From: a virus
DNA length: 31,776 nt
IMG/VR virus record: IMGVR_UViG_3300030451_001440
Coordinates: 1 to 31,776 of that record
Reading direction: 5' to 3' (one strand)
Shown: piece by piece, positions 13,833 through 21,116 of the stretch
How positions within the stretch are numbered: the stretch's first letter is position 1
How the letters are laid out: every line of letters begins with the position of its first letter
Program-made: the position numbers and the translations under genes
The notes under the pieces: model-generated
Databases searched by the model: none
What the model was told of the DNA's origin: nothing
The model's input: only the letters and a program-made list of their open reading frames with translations

Positions 13833-13833
13833 A

Positions 13834-16317
13834 TTATCTCCTAAGTTTACTCTCTAGCTCTAGCAATTTTAGATCTGCGTTTTGCTTTAATCTGTCAATA
13901 GCTACCTCGAGTTTATCATCTGCGATTGATTTTTGCACATTGATACGTTCTTTTTGTAAATCTGCGTCCATCAATTTTTCTTGCGCTCTTTGTTCTTGTT
14001 TTGCTACAAACTTATTAGCATCAAGGTCTAACTCTTTATCTTTGAGTGCTAATTCTGTTTTCCTGATTTCCACAAGAGGATCTTCGCTTGAACCTTGACC
14101 TATGGACTGGAGAAAATCATTGGTAAGTTGGGCCATGATTGGAGCGCTAAATTGGTCTAAAATCATCTGTATTTGTTGACCAATTTGTTGAGCCTCTTGT
14201 GGAGTAACTTGTTGCATCTGCGCTTGAATCTCTTGAATACGCATTTGCGTTTCTTCTGGTATCTGTTCTTGAGCTAACTGAGCAGATAAGAATTGTAAAT
14301 GTTGCATGCAATGACTAATGATAATTGACTGAATTTGTGGATTTTCTTGAACAATGCTTGTTAAGAAAAGACTTTTATGTGCATCTAAGTGAGCCGCGTG
14401 GTTTTGTTGCTCAAAGGCTTGAGCTGGCTGTCCCATCAATAATCCAGAGTTTTCAATACCCGCATCAATCGGTTTTGGTGTCATATCGGGTGGCGGCTGT
14501 AACAATGAATCTACATTGTCCACACCGAGAGCTGAATACATACGTCGATAAGCCTCGTAAATACCCATAGGGCCATGCACATCGGGCGCAGATTGAACCA
14601 TCTGTAGTAATTCTTGTGCCAAGGTTACTCTTTGACTTTGTGAAAATATGTTTGGGTCTGATACGGGAATAACGTCTATACGGCCGTCAAAGTCCATGCT
14701 TTTGATTTCTTGTGACCCAGAGCCAACAGCAAACTCATAGACTGGTGGCAGATACTCTGCAAAAACCTTAGAAAGTATCTGGAACTCCATCTTTTGTGCG
14801 TAATGTAATCTTTTGTGAATCGCAGACATTACTTTCGTACCGCGCTCTAATAAAGCTACAGTAGTGCCTACAGGCATCGCTTGGTTCATATCCCCAACGT
14901 TCATGTCAGCTATTGCCGCAAAACGTTTACCAGAGTCTACTAACAATCCCAGTAATTGCATCAACACACTGCTTGGTTCTTTAATCGGTAAAGGTATTAG
15001 GTTTTCTCTAAGAGAACCGCCTGTAGTGTCTATATCTCTAAACTCTCCTGGTTGCAGTGGCTCATCCTCATCCCTAATACGCATACCTCTGGCTTTAAAA
15101 CCAGCTGGTAAGTTAGCTAATGTACCGCTGTCAATAAGTTGTCTTAAGATTGATGTAGAGGCTTTAGATAGGCCACCAATCATGTGTGATAAGCCTAATC
15201 CGTAAAAACCTAATCCTGGCAAAAACTTATATTGGACAAAGTAATTAATTTTATTTTTAAGTGGGTCTGTTTCTAAAAAGTTTCTTCTAATAGATAGAAC
15301 AGTCGAAGAGTCCTCATCTATGGTAACGATGTAAGGTAATTTAAGGCCAGTTGTTTGGCCCGTTTCATCCATATCCTCAAAACCAGCAATGTCTAAAACG
15401 GTATGAATTTCGTAAATCGTTCTATTTCTGTCCTCTTTGTAGCTTGGCTCTACACCTTGAATATCATCAATAGCCTTTTCTATTTCTGATTCAGTGTCAT
15501 CATAAGTTTCTTCGTTAATTTCTACGTTTGCATAGAAACCAGTAAGTTGTTGTTTTCGTACTTCATTTAATGACATGCTGATTGCATGGGTAATCCTTTC
15601 AGCCGAAGTTATATCCGAGGCCTCGTAAGGTACAATTAAATCTTCTGGGGGTATAAACTTAGATACTGCTTTGCCTGTAACGCTGTCATAATAAATCTTT
15701 TTAAATGCAGACCCAGCCAACGGCAAGTAAAACAAAAGCATATCAAGCTCTGGGTCATAGTCACTCATTACATTCATAATGTAATAATTCATAAACTCTT
15801 GAACTCTCTCAGCTTGATCTTCGGTTTCTATGGTCCTGGCACCAATGATTTCTGTTTTTACTGGGCCTTTCGGCGGCAACATTTCTTTATAGGCCTGGGC
15901 CTGGAATTGAGTGACCGCCTCGGCCAGTATTGGGTGTATTACTCCAGAGCTACCTTCAAAGGGTTGAGACCTAGATTCATCAAACTTCATGCCTAAGTAT
16001 TTAAGGCCGTCTGTGTAAGTTTTTTCCCACTCCGACCTGGATTGTTTGTCTGTTTTGATTGAGCTTAGTAAGTCAGAGGCTATTTTTTGTAAAGTAGATT
16101 TATCTATAAAATCAACTAAATTTGAATCGAACGGCACTTGTGGCGTCGCTGGTTCCAACATTTCATCATCTAAAAGCACCTGTTCTTCATCGACGATTAT
16201 TTGAGCGGCGTTCGCTATCTGTTCTTGTCTTGTTTCTTCTGGAAAAACCTCAACCGTAGTAGATTGATTTTTTATATCAGGTGAATTTTCAGCGTCTAAT
16301 ACTTTTTCTACTGCCAT
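13834..16317 (-). CDS. Portal protein
   Basis: An 827-residue protein, the size of large podovirus portals. The N-terminal region leads to SRSEWEKTYTDGLKYLGMKF; the core contains PVKTEIIGARTIETEDQAE, FLPGLGFYGLGLSHMIGG, RQLIDSGTLANLPAGFKARG and NQAMPVGTTVALLERGTKV. These are typical SU10/P22-type portal signatures. The C-terminal part is Gln-rich (QAQMQQVTPQEAQQIGQQ) and ends in a charged coiled coil, consistent with the barrel. Dodecameric at the DNA-packaging vertex by family. It is next to the large terminase, separated only by a 60-residue gene. Confidence 0.88.
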   Translation of the reverse strand: MAVEKVLDAENSPDIKNQSTTVEVFPEETRQEQIANAAQIIVDEEQVLLDDEMLEPATPQVPFDSNLVDFIDKSTLQKIASDLLSSIKTDKQSRSEWEKTYTDGLKYLGMKFDESRSQPFEGSSGVIHPILAEAVTQFQAQAYKEMLPPKGPVKTEIIGARTIETEDQAERVQEFMNYYIMNVMSDYDPELDMLLFYLPLAGSAFKKIYYDSVTGKAVSKFIPPEDLIVPYEASDITSAERITHAISMSLNEVRKQQLTGFYANVEINEETYDDTESEIEKAIDDIQGVEPSYKEDRNRTIYEIHTVLDIAGFEDMDETGQTTGLKLPYIVTIDEDSSTVLSIRRNFLETDPLKNKINYFVQYKFLPGLGFYGLGLSHMIGGLSKASTSILRQLIDSGTLANLPAGFKARGMRIRDEDEPLQPGEFRDIDTTGGSLRENLIPLPIKEPSSVLMQLLGLLVDSGKRFAAIADMNVGDMNQAMPVGTTVALLERGTKVMSAIHKRLHYAQKMEFQILSKVFAEYLPPVYEFAVGSGSQEIKSMDFDGRIDVIPVSDPNIFSQSQRVTLAQELLQMVQSAPDVHGPMGIYEAYRRMYSALGVDNVDSLLQPPPDMTPKPIDAGIENSGLLMGQPAQAFEQQNHAAHLDAHKSLFLTSIVQENPQIQSIIISHCMQHLQFLSAQLAQEQIPEETQMRIQEIQAQMQQVTPQEAQQIGQQIQMILDQFSAPIMAQLTNDFLQSIGQGSSEDPLVEIRKTELALKDKELDLDANKFVAKQEQRAQEKLMDADLQKERINVQKSIADDKLEVAIDRLKQNADLKLLELESKLRR

Positions 16318-16319
16318 AA

Positions 16320-16502
16320 TTAGTGTAATACCTTTGGCTCAAGTTCCGTTTCATGTGCCTGTATTATGTCTTGTAATTCACCCATAACCACTAATCCTTG
16401 TGACTCAGCAATAAGTTCAGCATTATCCATATTTTCTGCATGAATGTTAGGTCCTGCAAATTCTTCGCCGTCATGGGTAAATTTAGTTATATATATCTTC
16501 AT
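16320..16502 (-). CDS. Small protein between terminase and portal
   Basis: A 60-residue protein, MKIYITKFTHDGEEFAGPNI, then HAENMDNAELIAESQGLVVM and GELQDIIQ. The beta-beta-alpha-beta pattern (KIYITKF, AENMDNAELIAESQG, LVVMGELQ) suggests a compact alpha/beta fold. It starts at 16502, one base inside the terminase stop, and ends two bases before the portal gene. I recall small proteins of this form in the same slot of marine phages. Too small and too acidic to be an obvious small terminase; no role is assigned. Confidence 0.68.
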   Translation of the reverse strand: MKIYITKFTHDGEEFAGPNIHAENMDNAELIAESQGLVVMGELQDIIQAHETELEPKVLH

Positions 16503-17986
16503 TAATAATATACTTGTCTGTTAGATTTTAAAAGCCTTACCTCGTCTTGATAATCTTCTTCAAGTGAAACAAAACCACCTTGTCTAAATCTCATCAAAGC
16601 CATTGTAGCACTATCGCAATAGTCATCATAATCGCCAAATGGAAATGATGCCATTTCCTCAATCACTTCGTCGGCAAAATCGTGATCTGGGGCCCAGACC
16701 ATACCCGACTCAAATATCGGCGCTACAGAATTCATCCTGGCTATTTTGTCTTGGCCGCGACTAGGACTGTAAGCTGTTACAGGAATACCCATACGCCTTA
16801 GTTCGTGGGTCAAAGGTGTTCCAGAGGCTTTTGCCTCTATTAAGACACAATCTGGATTCCAATATCTGTATTCTTCCATAGCAAGTCTTTTGAGCTCTGG
16901 AAAGTCCACTCTTACTCTTTTTGCATCTAAAAGGATGATTGCATCGGCCGTTTCATCGCCTGCGTTAAATATGGCCCAGGTTGTGATTGCAGAATAATCC
17001 GCAGTTTCTTTTTTAGAGAAGGCAGTATCATAGCTTTGTATAACATACGAATACGGTGGAATATCCTCATATTCCCACCTTTTCCACCACTCTCTTTTGA
17101 CAATAGATCCTTCCTCTGCTGTAGGGTTTTGCATCCACTGTGAGTTCCATTTACTAACGGGCAAAGAGGCTTTGACACCTAGCAATTCTTCCTTCTTCCA
17201 AAACTCTGGCCATAACGGTTTTTCGGACTCTGGCATAATCGCAGGAAATTCAACAACATCCCATTGGTCGGCATTGTCATCGCCTTGTTTTTGTAAAACT
17301 TTACCAACCAGGTCTTTTGTTGACCATCTTGTCATTACTATCACTATAATACCGCCTGGTTGTAAACGTTGCCTAGGTCCAGAGGTGTACCATTCATAGG
17401 CACTTTCTAGCGCTTTTGGTGAAAGCGCATCTTGTTCAGAGTGCGGGTCATCAATAACTAATAGGTCAGCACCACGTCCTGTAATCGCACCACCGACACC
17501 AGCGGCAAAGAATTCACCGTCTTGGTTGCTTGTCCACCTGCCAGCTGATTTGTTATCGGCTTGTAGTTTAGTGTCTGGAAAAATATGCTGATACTCTTCG
17601 CTGTCTATAATATTTCTTACTTTACGGCCAAACCTTACCGCTAATTCAGCTGTGTGAGTTGTTTGTATTATTTTAAGATTACCTCTACGGCCCATCATCC
17701 AAGCAGGAAAAAAAGTAGAGGCAAACTCTGATTTAGAGTGCCTTGGTGGTAAACATACTATGAGTCTTTTTAATTTACCGTCCGCTATCTTGTTAAACTT
17801 ATCAGCTATTATTTTATGGTGACGACCTTCAATAAATTCTGGCCACATGTGTTTTACAAAACCAATAAAATCTTTTTGACAAGCATCCTGCTTATCTAGC
17901 TGTTCGTATCTATTTAAAAGAGCTACAGCCTCGGCTTTGTCTTGCTCAGACAATATATCAAAATCTTTTAGGGAAACATCACTCAT
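16502..17986 (-). CDS. terL: Terminase large subunit
   Basis: A 494-residue protein with both terminase domains. The N-terminal ATPase has Walker A LPPRHSKSE at residues 79-87, Walker B LLVIDD at 175-180 and a coupling motif TRWSTKDL near 219. The C-terminal RNase H-like nuclease has acidic residues in QSYDTAFS (Asp320), VLIEAKASG (Glu384) and DDYCDSATMAL (Asp458). It drives DNA into the prohead through the portal and cuts the concatemer. The first gene of the head operon, it follows a 102-base gap with a large palindrome. No small terminase gene was recognised in the window. Confidence 0.92.
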   Translation of the reverse strand: MSDVSLKDFDILSEQDKAEAVALLNRYEQLDKQDACQKDFIGFVKHMWPEFIEGRHHKIIADKFNKIADGKLKRLIVCLPPRHSKSEFASTFFPAWMMGRRGNLKIIQTTHTAELAVRFGRKVRNIIDSEEYQHIFPDTKLQADNKSAGRWTSNQDGEFFAAGVGGAITGRGADLLVIDDPHSEQDALSPKALESAYEWYTSGPRQRLQPGGIIVIVMTRWSTKDLVGKVLQKQGDDNADQWDVVEFPAIMPESEKPLWPEFWKKEELLGVKASLPVSKWNSQWMQNPTAEEGSIVKREWWKRWEYEDIPPYSYVIQSYDTAFSKKETADYSAITTWAIFNAGDETADAIILLDAKRVRVDFPELKRLAMEEYRYWNPDCVLIEAKASGTPLTHELRRMGIPVTAYSPSRGQDKIARMNSVAPIFESGMVWAPDHDFADEVIEEMASFPFGDYDDYCDSATMALMRFRQGGFVSLEEDYQDEVRLLKSNRQVYY

Positions 17987-18002
17987 ATTTATAAAGGCGG
18001 GA

Positions 18003-18035
18003 TAGGTAATTAGGTAGTGACATAGTAATTACCTA
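18003..18035. promoter_or_regulatory. Large inverted repeat upstream of terL
   Basis: TAGGTAATTA (18003-18012) and TAATTACCTA (18026-18035) are perfect 10-base arms around a 13-base spacer, 17 bases before the terminase start in the 102-base gap (17987-18088). A second small stem (ACGC-TTCATT-GCGT, 18043-18056) lies next to it. There is no T-run, so a terminator is unlikely. It could be an operator for the head operon, a packaging/cos-type site, or an mRNA hairpin. Confidence 0.5.
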
Positions 18036-18088
18036 ACCCTAAACGCTTCATTGCGTCTAAGGAAAGTATAAAGTAATTTTGTTTTCTG

Positions 18089-18535
18089 TTATACCTCATG
18101 CCAGGCAGAATCGCCTTCAAATAACATAGACTCGGCAAGCCTTCTGCGCTCTAATCCTTCTAAAACTTGTCCACCAGCTTTATTCCAGCGCCGCATTTGT
18201 GCTGGCACTTCTTCCAAGTTATTTTCATTTAAAACTTTTAACATGGTTGAATTATTGAGGTTAGTTGGGCCTAGGTTATAAGTCCATGCAACCAGCGCAT
18301 CAAATTGATTTTGTGTCAATGGCACTTTTACAGCATCGTTTACATATCCACCGTATTCTTCTAACTCTTCCTCTAGCCAGGCGTCTGCTTGTTCTTGCGT
18401 ACACTCGTCGCCCAGTCTTACACCTTTGGTTCGGCCGTAAGCTATTGTAGGCACGTCTACGGCGTCTAAATAAGCCTCTAGCTTACATCCTTCAAATTTC
18501 TTGATTAATGATTTACCTTCTTCTGATATGTGCAT
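18089..18535 (-). CDS. Endolysin, GH24 (T4-type) lysozyme
   Basis: I start at the ATG at 18535 (MHISEEGKSLIKKFEG), which has GGGGGG upstream; the open frame before it overlaps the nuclease gene. The 148 residues carry the GH24 triad with T4 spacing: Glu15 in KKFEG, Asp24 in AYLDAV and Thr30 in VPTIAYG. Later QNQFDALVAWTYNLG and LEGLERRRLAESMLF match the family C-terminal region. It hydrolyses the peptidoglycan glycan strand at lysis. There is no signal peptide or membrane anchor at this start, so export by a holin pore is expected. It is the last gene of the lysis cassette. Confidence 0.88.
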   Translation of the reverse strand: MHISEEGKSLIKKFEGCKLEAYLDAVDVPTIAYGRTKGVRLGDECTQEQADAWLEEELEEYGGYVNDAVKVPLTQNQFDALVAWTYNLGPTNLNNSTMLKVLNENNLEEVPAQMRRWNKAGGQVLEGLERRRLAESMLFEGDSAWHEV

Positions 18536-18536
18536 G

Positions 18537-18917
18537 TTAATAATCCCCCCACACTTTGGTTTTTTTGCCACCCGAATATTCAACGGCATGGCCTTCTTTG
18601 ATAAGTATTTGACAAATATCCTCGCCATCTTCTGTATAAGGTATGCCAAGTATTCTGCCATATTTTCCTTTGCCGAGTGATTTTACCCTAAATTTTCCTT
18701 GGCATAATTCACCAAGCCTTTTTTTAGCCGCAAGTCCTAGTTTTTTTTCTGCTAAATCTCTTGTTCTGCTTTCGGGTGTATCTATACCGTGAAGGCGGAC
18801 TCTTTGTTTGTGTAGCTTGACATCAAAACCAAGGTCTAAAATGCAATCCAAGGTATCACCGTCAATTATTCGATCTAACTCGGCCTGATAAACAAAGGCA
18901 TCTGGTCCGTTACTCAT
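18537..18917 (-). CDS. Staphylococcal-nuclease-like (thermonuclease family) protein
   Basis: A 126-residue protein of the SNase fold. It has IDGDT (Asp19, Asp21 for Ca2+), RLHGIDTPES with Arg41 and Glu49 at the catalytic eight-residue spacing of SNase Arg35/Glu43, and KYGRILG (Arg88, cf. Arg87). All catalytic positions are kept, so an active Ca-dependent nuclease is expected. There is no signal peptide. Its start overlaps the lipoprotein gene stop by 8 bases and it ends just before the lysozyme. A nuclease in a lysis cassette could degrade host DNA or thin viscous lysate; the role is inference. Confidence 0.87.
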   Translation of the reverse strand: MSNGPDAFVYQAELDRIIDGDTLDCILDLGFDVKLHKQRVRLHGIDTPESRTRDLAEKKLGLAAKKRLGELCQGKFRVKSLGKGKYGRILGIPYTEDGEDICQILIKEGHAVEYSGGKKTKVWGDY

Positions 18918-19302
18918 CTTTATTATTATCCGTTGTTGTCACCTTTTTATAATAAACTACAACCTCTTTTAATTCATTAATATACCTTTTTAATTCTTGC
19001 ATGTTGTATGCCATCAATTCGTAGTCTGGAACCGACATAGCAAAAAAAACTATATTACCTTGGTCTTTTTCAATCCTGGTAAGAAACTCATCTATATTTT
19101 TTTCAGATACAACATACCAGTAGGGTTCTTTTAGATCAATTTCTCTGGGCATGACGGGTTGTATAAAGGTTCGCTTAATAGGCTTAGAAACGACCTTAAC
19201 TTGTTGCTGGCTAGGGATTAGACTGCAACTGTAAGCCATTGTCGAGGCTATCAATATTGCGACTGTCCTCTTCGATGCTTTCAAAAACTTTTTTAGTTCC
19301 AT
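18910..19302 (-). CDS. Outer-membrane spanin-like lipoprotein candidate
   Basis: A 130-residue protein with a basic start (MELKKFLKASKRT), a hydrophobic stretch VAILIASTMAYSC and a Cys at residue 26 in a weak lipobox (Ala-Tyr-Ser-Cys). The mature part is polar (VKVVSKPIKRTFIQPVMPRE) and ends charged. The gene starts inside the last 92 bases of the coiled-coil membrane gene in another frame, the arrangement of embedded Rz/Rz1 spanin genes that fuse inner and outer membranes at lysis. It is longer than most o-spanins, and the lipobox is not ideal. The alternative is an unrelated lipoprotein. Confidence 0.6.
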   Translation of the reverse strand: MELKKFLKASKRTVAILIASTMAYSCSLIPSQQQVKVVSKPIKRTFIQPVMPREIDLKEPYWYVVSEKNIDEFLTRIEKDQGNIVFFAMSVPDYELMAYNMQELKRYINELKEVVVYYKKVTTTDNNKDE

Positions 19303-19603
19303 TATTTACTCTCGGTTCTATTAGACCAGGCTTTGCCGCGGCTAATTTAGTTAAATCGTGTCTTTTGAAAATGTCCAGATACCGATTCATTTCGGCTTGA
19401 ATTTCTTGGTTTTTTGATTGCAGGGCCAAAAGACCTTCGGATTGCACTTTGAAGTCGTTTTGCATAGTTTCTATGGTGGCGAGCTGTTCTTGATTTCTAA
19501 TCTCAAAGGCTTGATTTAATTGTGATAGCCTTGCATTTTCGCTCCATAAAAAATATAAACCTAGGCCCAAAACCAATATTATTCCTATAAAAACTTTACT
19601 CAT
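19211..19603 (-). CDS. Inner-membrane spanin (Rz-like) candidate
   Basis: I start at the ATG at 19603 (MSKVFIGIILVLGLGLYFLW), whose first bases overlap a preceding stop (ATGA). An upstream TTG-start extension is less likely. The 130 residues have one N-terminal transmembrane segment, then a coiled coil (RLSQLNQAFEIRNQEQLATI, ETMQNDFKVQSEGLLALQSK), then KPGLIEPRVNNGTKKVFESI. A single N-in anchor with a periplasmic coiled coil is the i-spanin (Rz) layout, and the overlapping downstream lipoprotein-like gene supports it. Confidence 0.7.
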   Translation of the reverse strand: MSKVFIGIILVLGLGLYFLWSENARLSQLNQAFEIRNQEQLATIETMQNDFKVQSEGLLALQSKNQEIQAEMNRYLDIFKRHDLTKLAAAKPGLIEPRVNNGTKKVFESIEEDSRNIDSLDNGLQLQSNP

Positions 19604-19674
19604 AAATACGGTGGGTCTTGAAATAATGATATTAGTATTAACAAGCCGCAAATAATTAAAATTAAATCAATCAT
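19600..19674 (-). CDS. Possible 24-residue membrane peptide
   Basis: A tiny ORF with ATG at 19674: MIDLILIICGLLILISLFQD then four more residues. Its TGA overlaps the i-spanin ATG (ATGA), and its start lies inside the end of the preceding membrane gene. It is a single hydrophobic segment with a short polar tail. No proper Shine-Dalgarno spacing; coupling from the preceding gene is the only plausible initiation. Real small holin-like peptides look like this, but chance cannot be ruled out. Confidence 0.35.
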   Translation of the reverse strand: MIDLILIICGLLILISLFQDPPYL

Positions 19675-19915
19675 CCTTTAGTTTATTTTCTTCTTTTAGT
19701 TCTAAAACTGTATTAATTTTTTGTTGCAACCTAATCATATCTTGGTCCAATAAACGTAATTGGTCTGTTAATCTTATTATGGTTTTCTTCATTTCGCCAA
19801 CAGCTGGGTCTATTGTTTTAGTTATTGTTACCCAGACGTAGTAAACAAAGTAGCCTAGGCCAACAACCATAACTGTTGTGAAACCAAACTCTTCGACCAG
19901 GGCAACAATATCCAT
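19667..19915 (-). CDS. Small membrane protein of the lysis cassette (holin-like candidate)
   Basis: An 82-residue protein. One N-terminal transmembrane segment (TTVMVVGLGYFVYYVWVTIT) is followed by a coiled coil (MKKTIIRLTDQLRLLDQDM, IRLQQKINTVLELKEEN). The LDQDMIRL...VLEL part parallels NNDMIRI...ALDL of the next protein upstream (19915-20211), so the two look like diverged duplicates. A good AGGAGA site precedes the ATG. Holin, holin antagonist or spanin partner are possible; only membrane location is well supported. Confidence 0.68.
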   Translation of the reverse strand: MDIVALVEEFGFTTVMVVGLGYFVYYVWVTITKTIDPAVGEMKKTIIRLTDQLRLLDQDMIRLQQKINTVLELKEENKLKDD

Positions 19916-20211
19916 TAATCTCTCCTGGCATCAATTTTTCCATCTTCTACAAAGTTTTCTGCTCTTGCGATTCGTGTAAGGTCTGGACTTAAATCTAAAG
20001 CAGAGGAAACGCTGGTATCTATTCTTATCATGTCGTTGTTCATTATGGAGGCTCTGGTAATAAGCATTTTAGTAATAGACTCAACACCCTTTATATCATT
20101 AACAAGGCCAGACATAAGCTGTTTCATAATTAAAAAAATAAAGTAACCCATTACTAGGCCGCTGGCTATCGGAACACCAACGTCTGCGATCAAGCTGAAC
20201 GCTTGGTCCAT
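19915..20211 (-). CDS. Small membrane protein, paralogue of the following gene
   Basis: A 98-residue protein with one long hydrophobic segment (GVPIASGLVMGYFIFLIMKQ) and a helical tail (MLITRASIMNNDMIRIDTSV, SSALDLSPDL). The tail aligns with the corresponding part of the protein at 19667-19915 (DMIR-x8-L-D/E-L). The start overlaps the preceding stop (TAATG at 20211). The tandem pair in a lysis cassette suggests two-component holin or holin/antiholin relationship, which is inference. Confidence 0.68.
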   Translation of the reverse strand: MDQAFSLIADVGVPIASGLVMGYFIFLIMKQLMSGLVNDIKGVESITKMLITRASIMNNDMIRIDTSVSSALDLSPDLTRIARAENFVEDGKIDARRD

Positions 20212-20591
20212 TAATCTTCGCCTTTAAAACCCTTAGACGAATTTGAGGTCCCAGCATAAAGACCGAACCATGCCGCCCCAGCACCAACTATTATTGATAT
20301 TAGTCCAGATTGCTCTAAGCTGGGTTCCTCTAAACCCATAAACCACATGGTTGAATAATAAAGTAAAAAAATATAAACGCTTAAAAACACGCGAGGAAAA
20401 ATTCTCCAAGAGTCTACTGCTCTTGCCAGGTGAATCCATTTTTGGTGTGGGTTTACTTTGGAGTCTGATTCCAAGTCTCTAATTTTATCTTTTAAATCAG
20501 ATATCTCACGGATCATATCCATGAATTTGTTGAGGTCCATTTCGACCTCATTTCTGTCCATGTCGCCACTAAATCTATTTTGTTCGTTCAT
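20211..20591 (-). CDS. Two-TM membrane protein, probable holin
   Basis: A 126-residue protein. The first 40 residues are a charged helix (NKFMDMIREISDLKDKIRDL). Then VDSWRIFPRVFLSVYIFLLY and SGLIISIIVGAGAAWFGLYA-like segments form two transmembrane helices, and the end is charged (SSKGFKGED). Two closely spaced TM helices with a cytoplasmic coiled coil and a charged C-terminus in front of spanin and lysozyme genes fit a class II-type holin. The start is coupled to the previous gene by ATGA overlap. Confidence 0.72.
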   Translation of the reverse strand: MNEQNRFSGDMDRNEVEMDLNKFMDMIREISDLKDKIRDLESDSKVNPHQKWIHLARAVDSWRIFPRVFLSVYIFLLYYSTMWFMGLEEPSLEQSGLISIIVGAGAAWFGLYAGTSNSSKGFKGED

Positions 20592-20770
20592 ATAAATTTA
20601 GTTAATACTACGGCGCCAACAATAAAAGGATAGACGGCCCAAAGCATGGTTTCTAACTTATCAAACCTTTTAGATCCTGCCTCAAGTCGTGCATCTATGC
20701 TCTTATACAAAGCTCTACATTCGCGTTCATGCGACTCTATAGCATTGAGAGCGTCTTTTACTGTTGTCAT
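20588..20770 (-). CDS. XhlA-like small protein with C-terminal membrane anchor
   Basis: A 60-residue protein. A soluble helical part (VKDALNAIESHERECRALYK, SIDARLEAGSKRFDKLETML) is followed by a C-terminal TM segment (WAVYPFIVGAVVLTKFI). This soluble-coil-plus-C-terminal-anchor arrangement is that of XhlA/haemolysin-type lysis accessories, which act with a holin. The TAA of the preceding 54-residue gene sits right before its ATG (TAAATG). Assignment is by layout. Confidence 0.65.
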   Translation of the reverse strand: MTTVKDALNAIESHERECRALYKSIDARLEAGSKRFDKLETMLWAVYPFIVGAVVLTKFI

Positions 20771-20935
20771 TTATTTTGCCTTTTTAGTTTTTTTGACCCT
20801 TTTTGTCGTGTAGGCCTCATTCACATCTGGTGTAGATTCGTCATCGGCGACATATCTACCTTTTTTATTTCTGGATCTAACTACTACTTTTTCTGTTCCT
20901 GTTATAAAATCCACTACCTTAGTCCACCAGCTCAT
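20771..20935 (-). CDS. Small conserved protein with GRYVADD-STPDVNEAY motif
   Basis: A 54-residue ORF at ATG 20935: MSWWTKVVDFITGTEKVVVR, then SRNKKGRYVADDESTPDVNE, then AYTTKRVKKTKKAK. A strong AAGGAG lies seven bases upstream and it ends exactly before the next ATG. The KGRYVADD...TPDVNEAY motif is one I recall from small proteins around phage lysis genes. The end is basic. No TM segment. Too short for many gene callers, but start, spacing and motif make it convincing. Function unknown. Confidence 0.75.
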   Translation of the reverse strand: MSWWTKVVDFITGTEKVVVRSRNKKGRYVADDESTPDVNEAYTTKRVKKTKKAK

Positions 20936-20936
20936 G

Positions 20937-21101
20937 CTACTTCTCCTTTGCGCGGCCTATGTTTAAAGCGGCCCAATCCACCAATTTGTAAAGTTTGCCT
21001 ATCCAGGCATCGTCTTTCGGTGTGGGCGTTGAGGCGGCAATCAATGAGGCCACGGTTACTATGATTGTCACCCATGTCACTAAATTTACTATCATTTCCA
21101 T
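20937..21101 (-). CDS. Small single-TM protein (first gene of the lysis cassette)
   Basis: A 54-residue ORF starting at ATG 21101 with an AGGAG site: MEMIVNLVTWVTIIVTVASL, then IAASTPTPKDDAWIGKLYKL, then VDWAALNIGRAKEK. One N-terminal TM segment, then a conserved-looking TPTP-DD-WIGKLYKLVDWAALNIG segment that I recall from many phages. Its last codons hold the ribosome site of the next gene. A competing frame over the same bases (20932-21138) yields an unlikely protein and is rejected. Membrane or lysis role plausible. Confidence 0.78.
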   Translation of the reverse strand: MEMIVNLVTWVTIIVTVASLIAASTPTPKDDAWIGKLYKLVDWAALNIGRAKEK

Positions 21102-21116
21102 TTTTTACTCCTAGTT

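Noticed and set aside
13513-14098. Plus-strand hydrophobic ORFs opposite the AT-hook and portal genes
   Set aside because: Composition follows from the antisense of Lys/Ala/Gln codons; no ribosome site, and strong genes are on the other strand.
16927-17178. Second leftward ORF within the terminase gene
   Set aside because: Wrong frame within a well-supported terminase; product shows no plausible domain.
18536-18661. N-terminal extension of the lysozyme that could look like an export signal
   Set aside because: It lies fully within the nuclease gene, while the ATG at 18535 has a G-rich site and gives the standard GH24 start.
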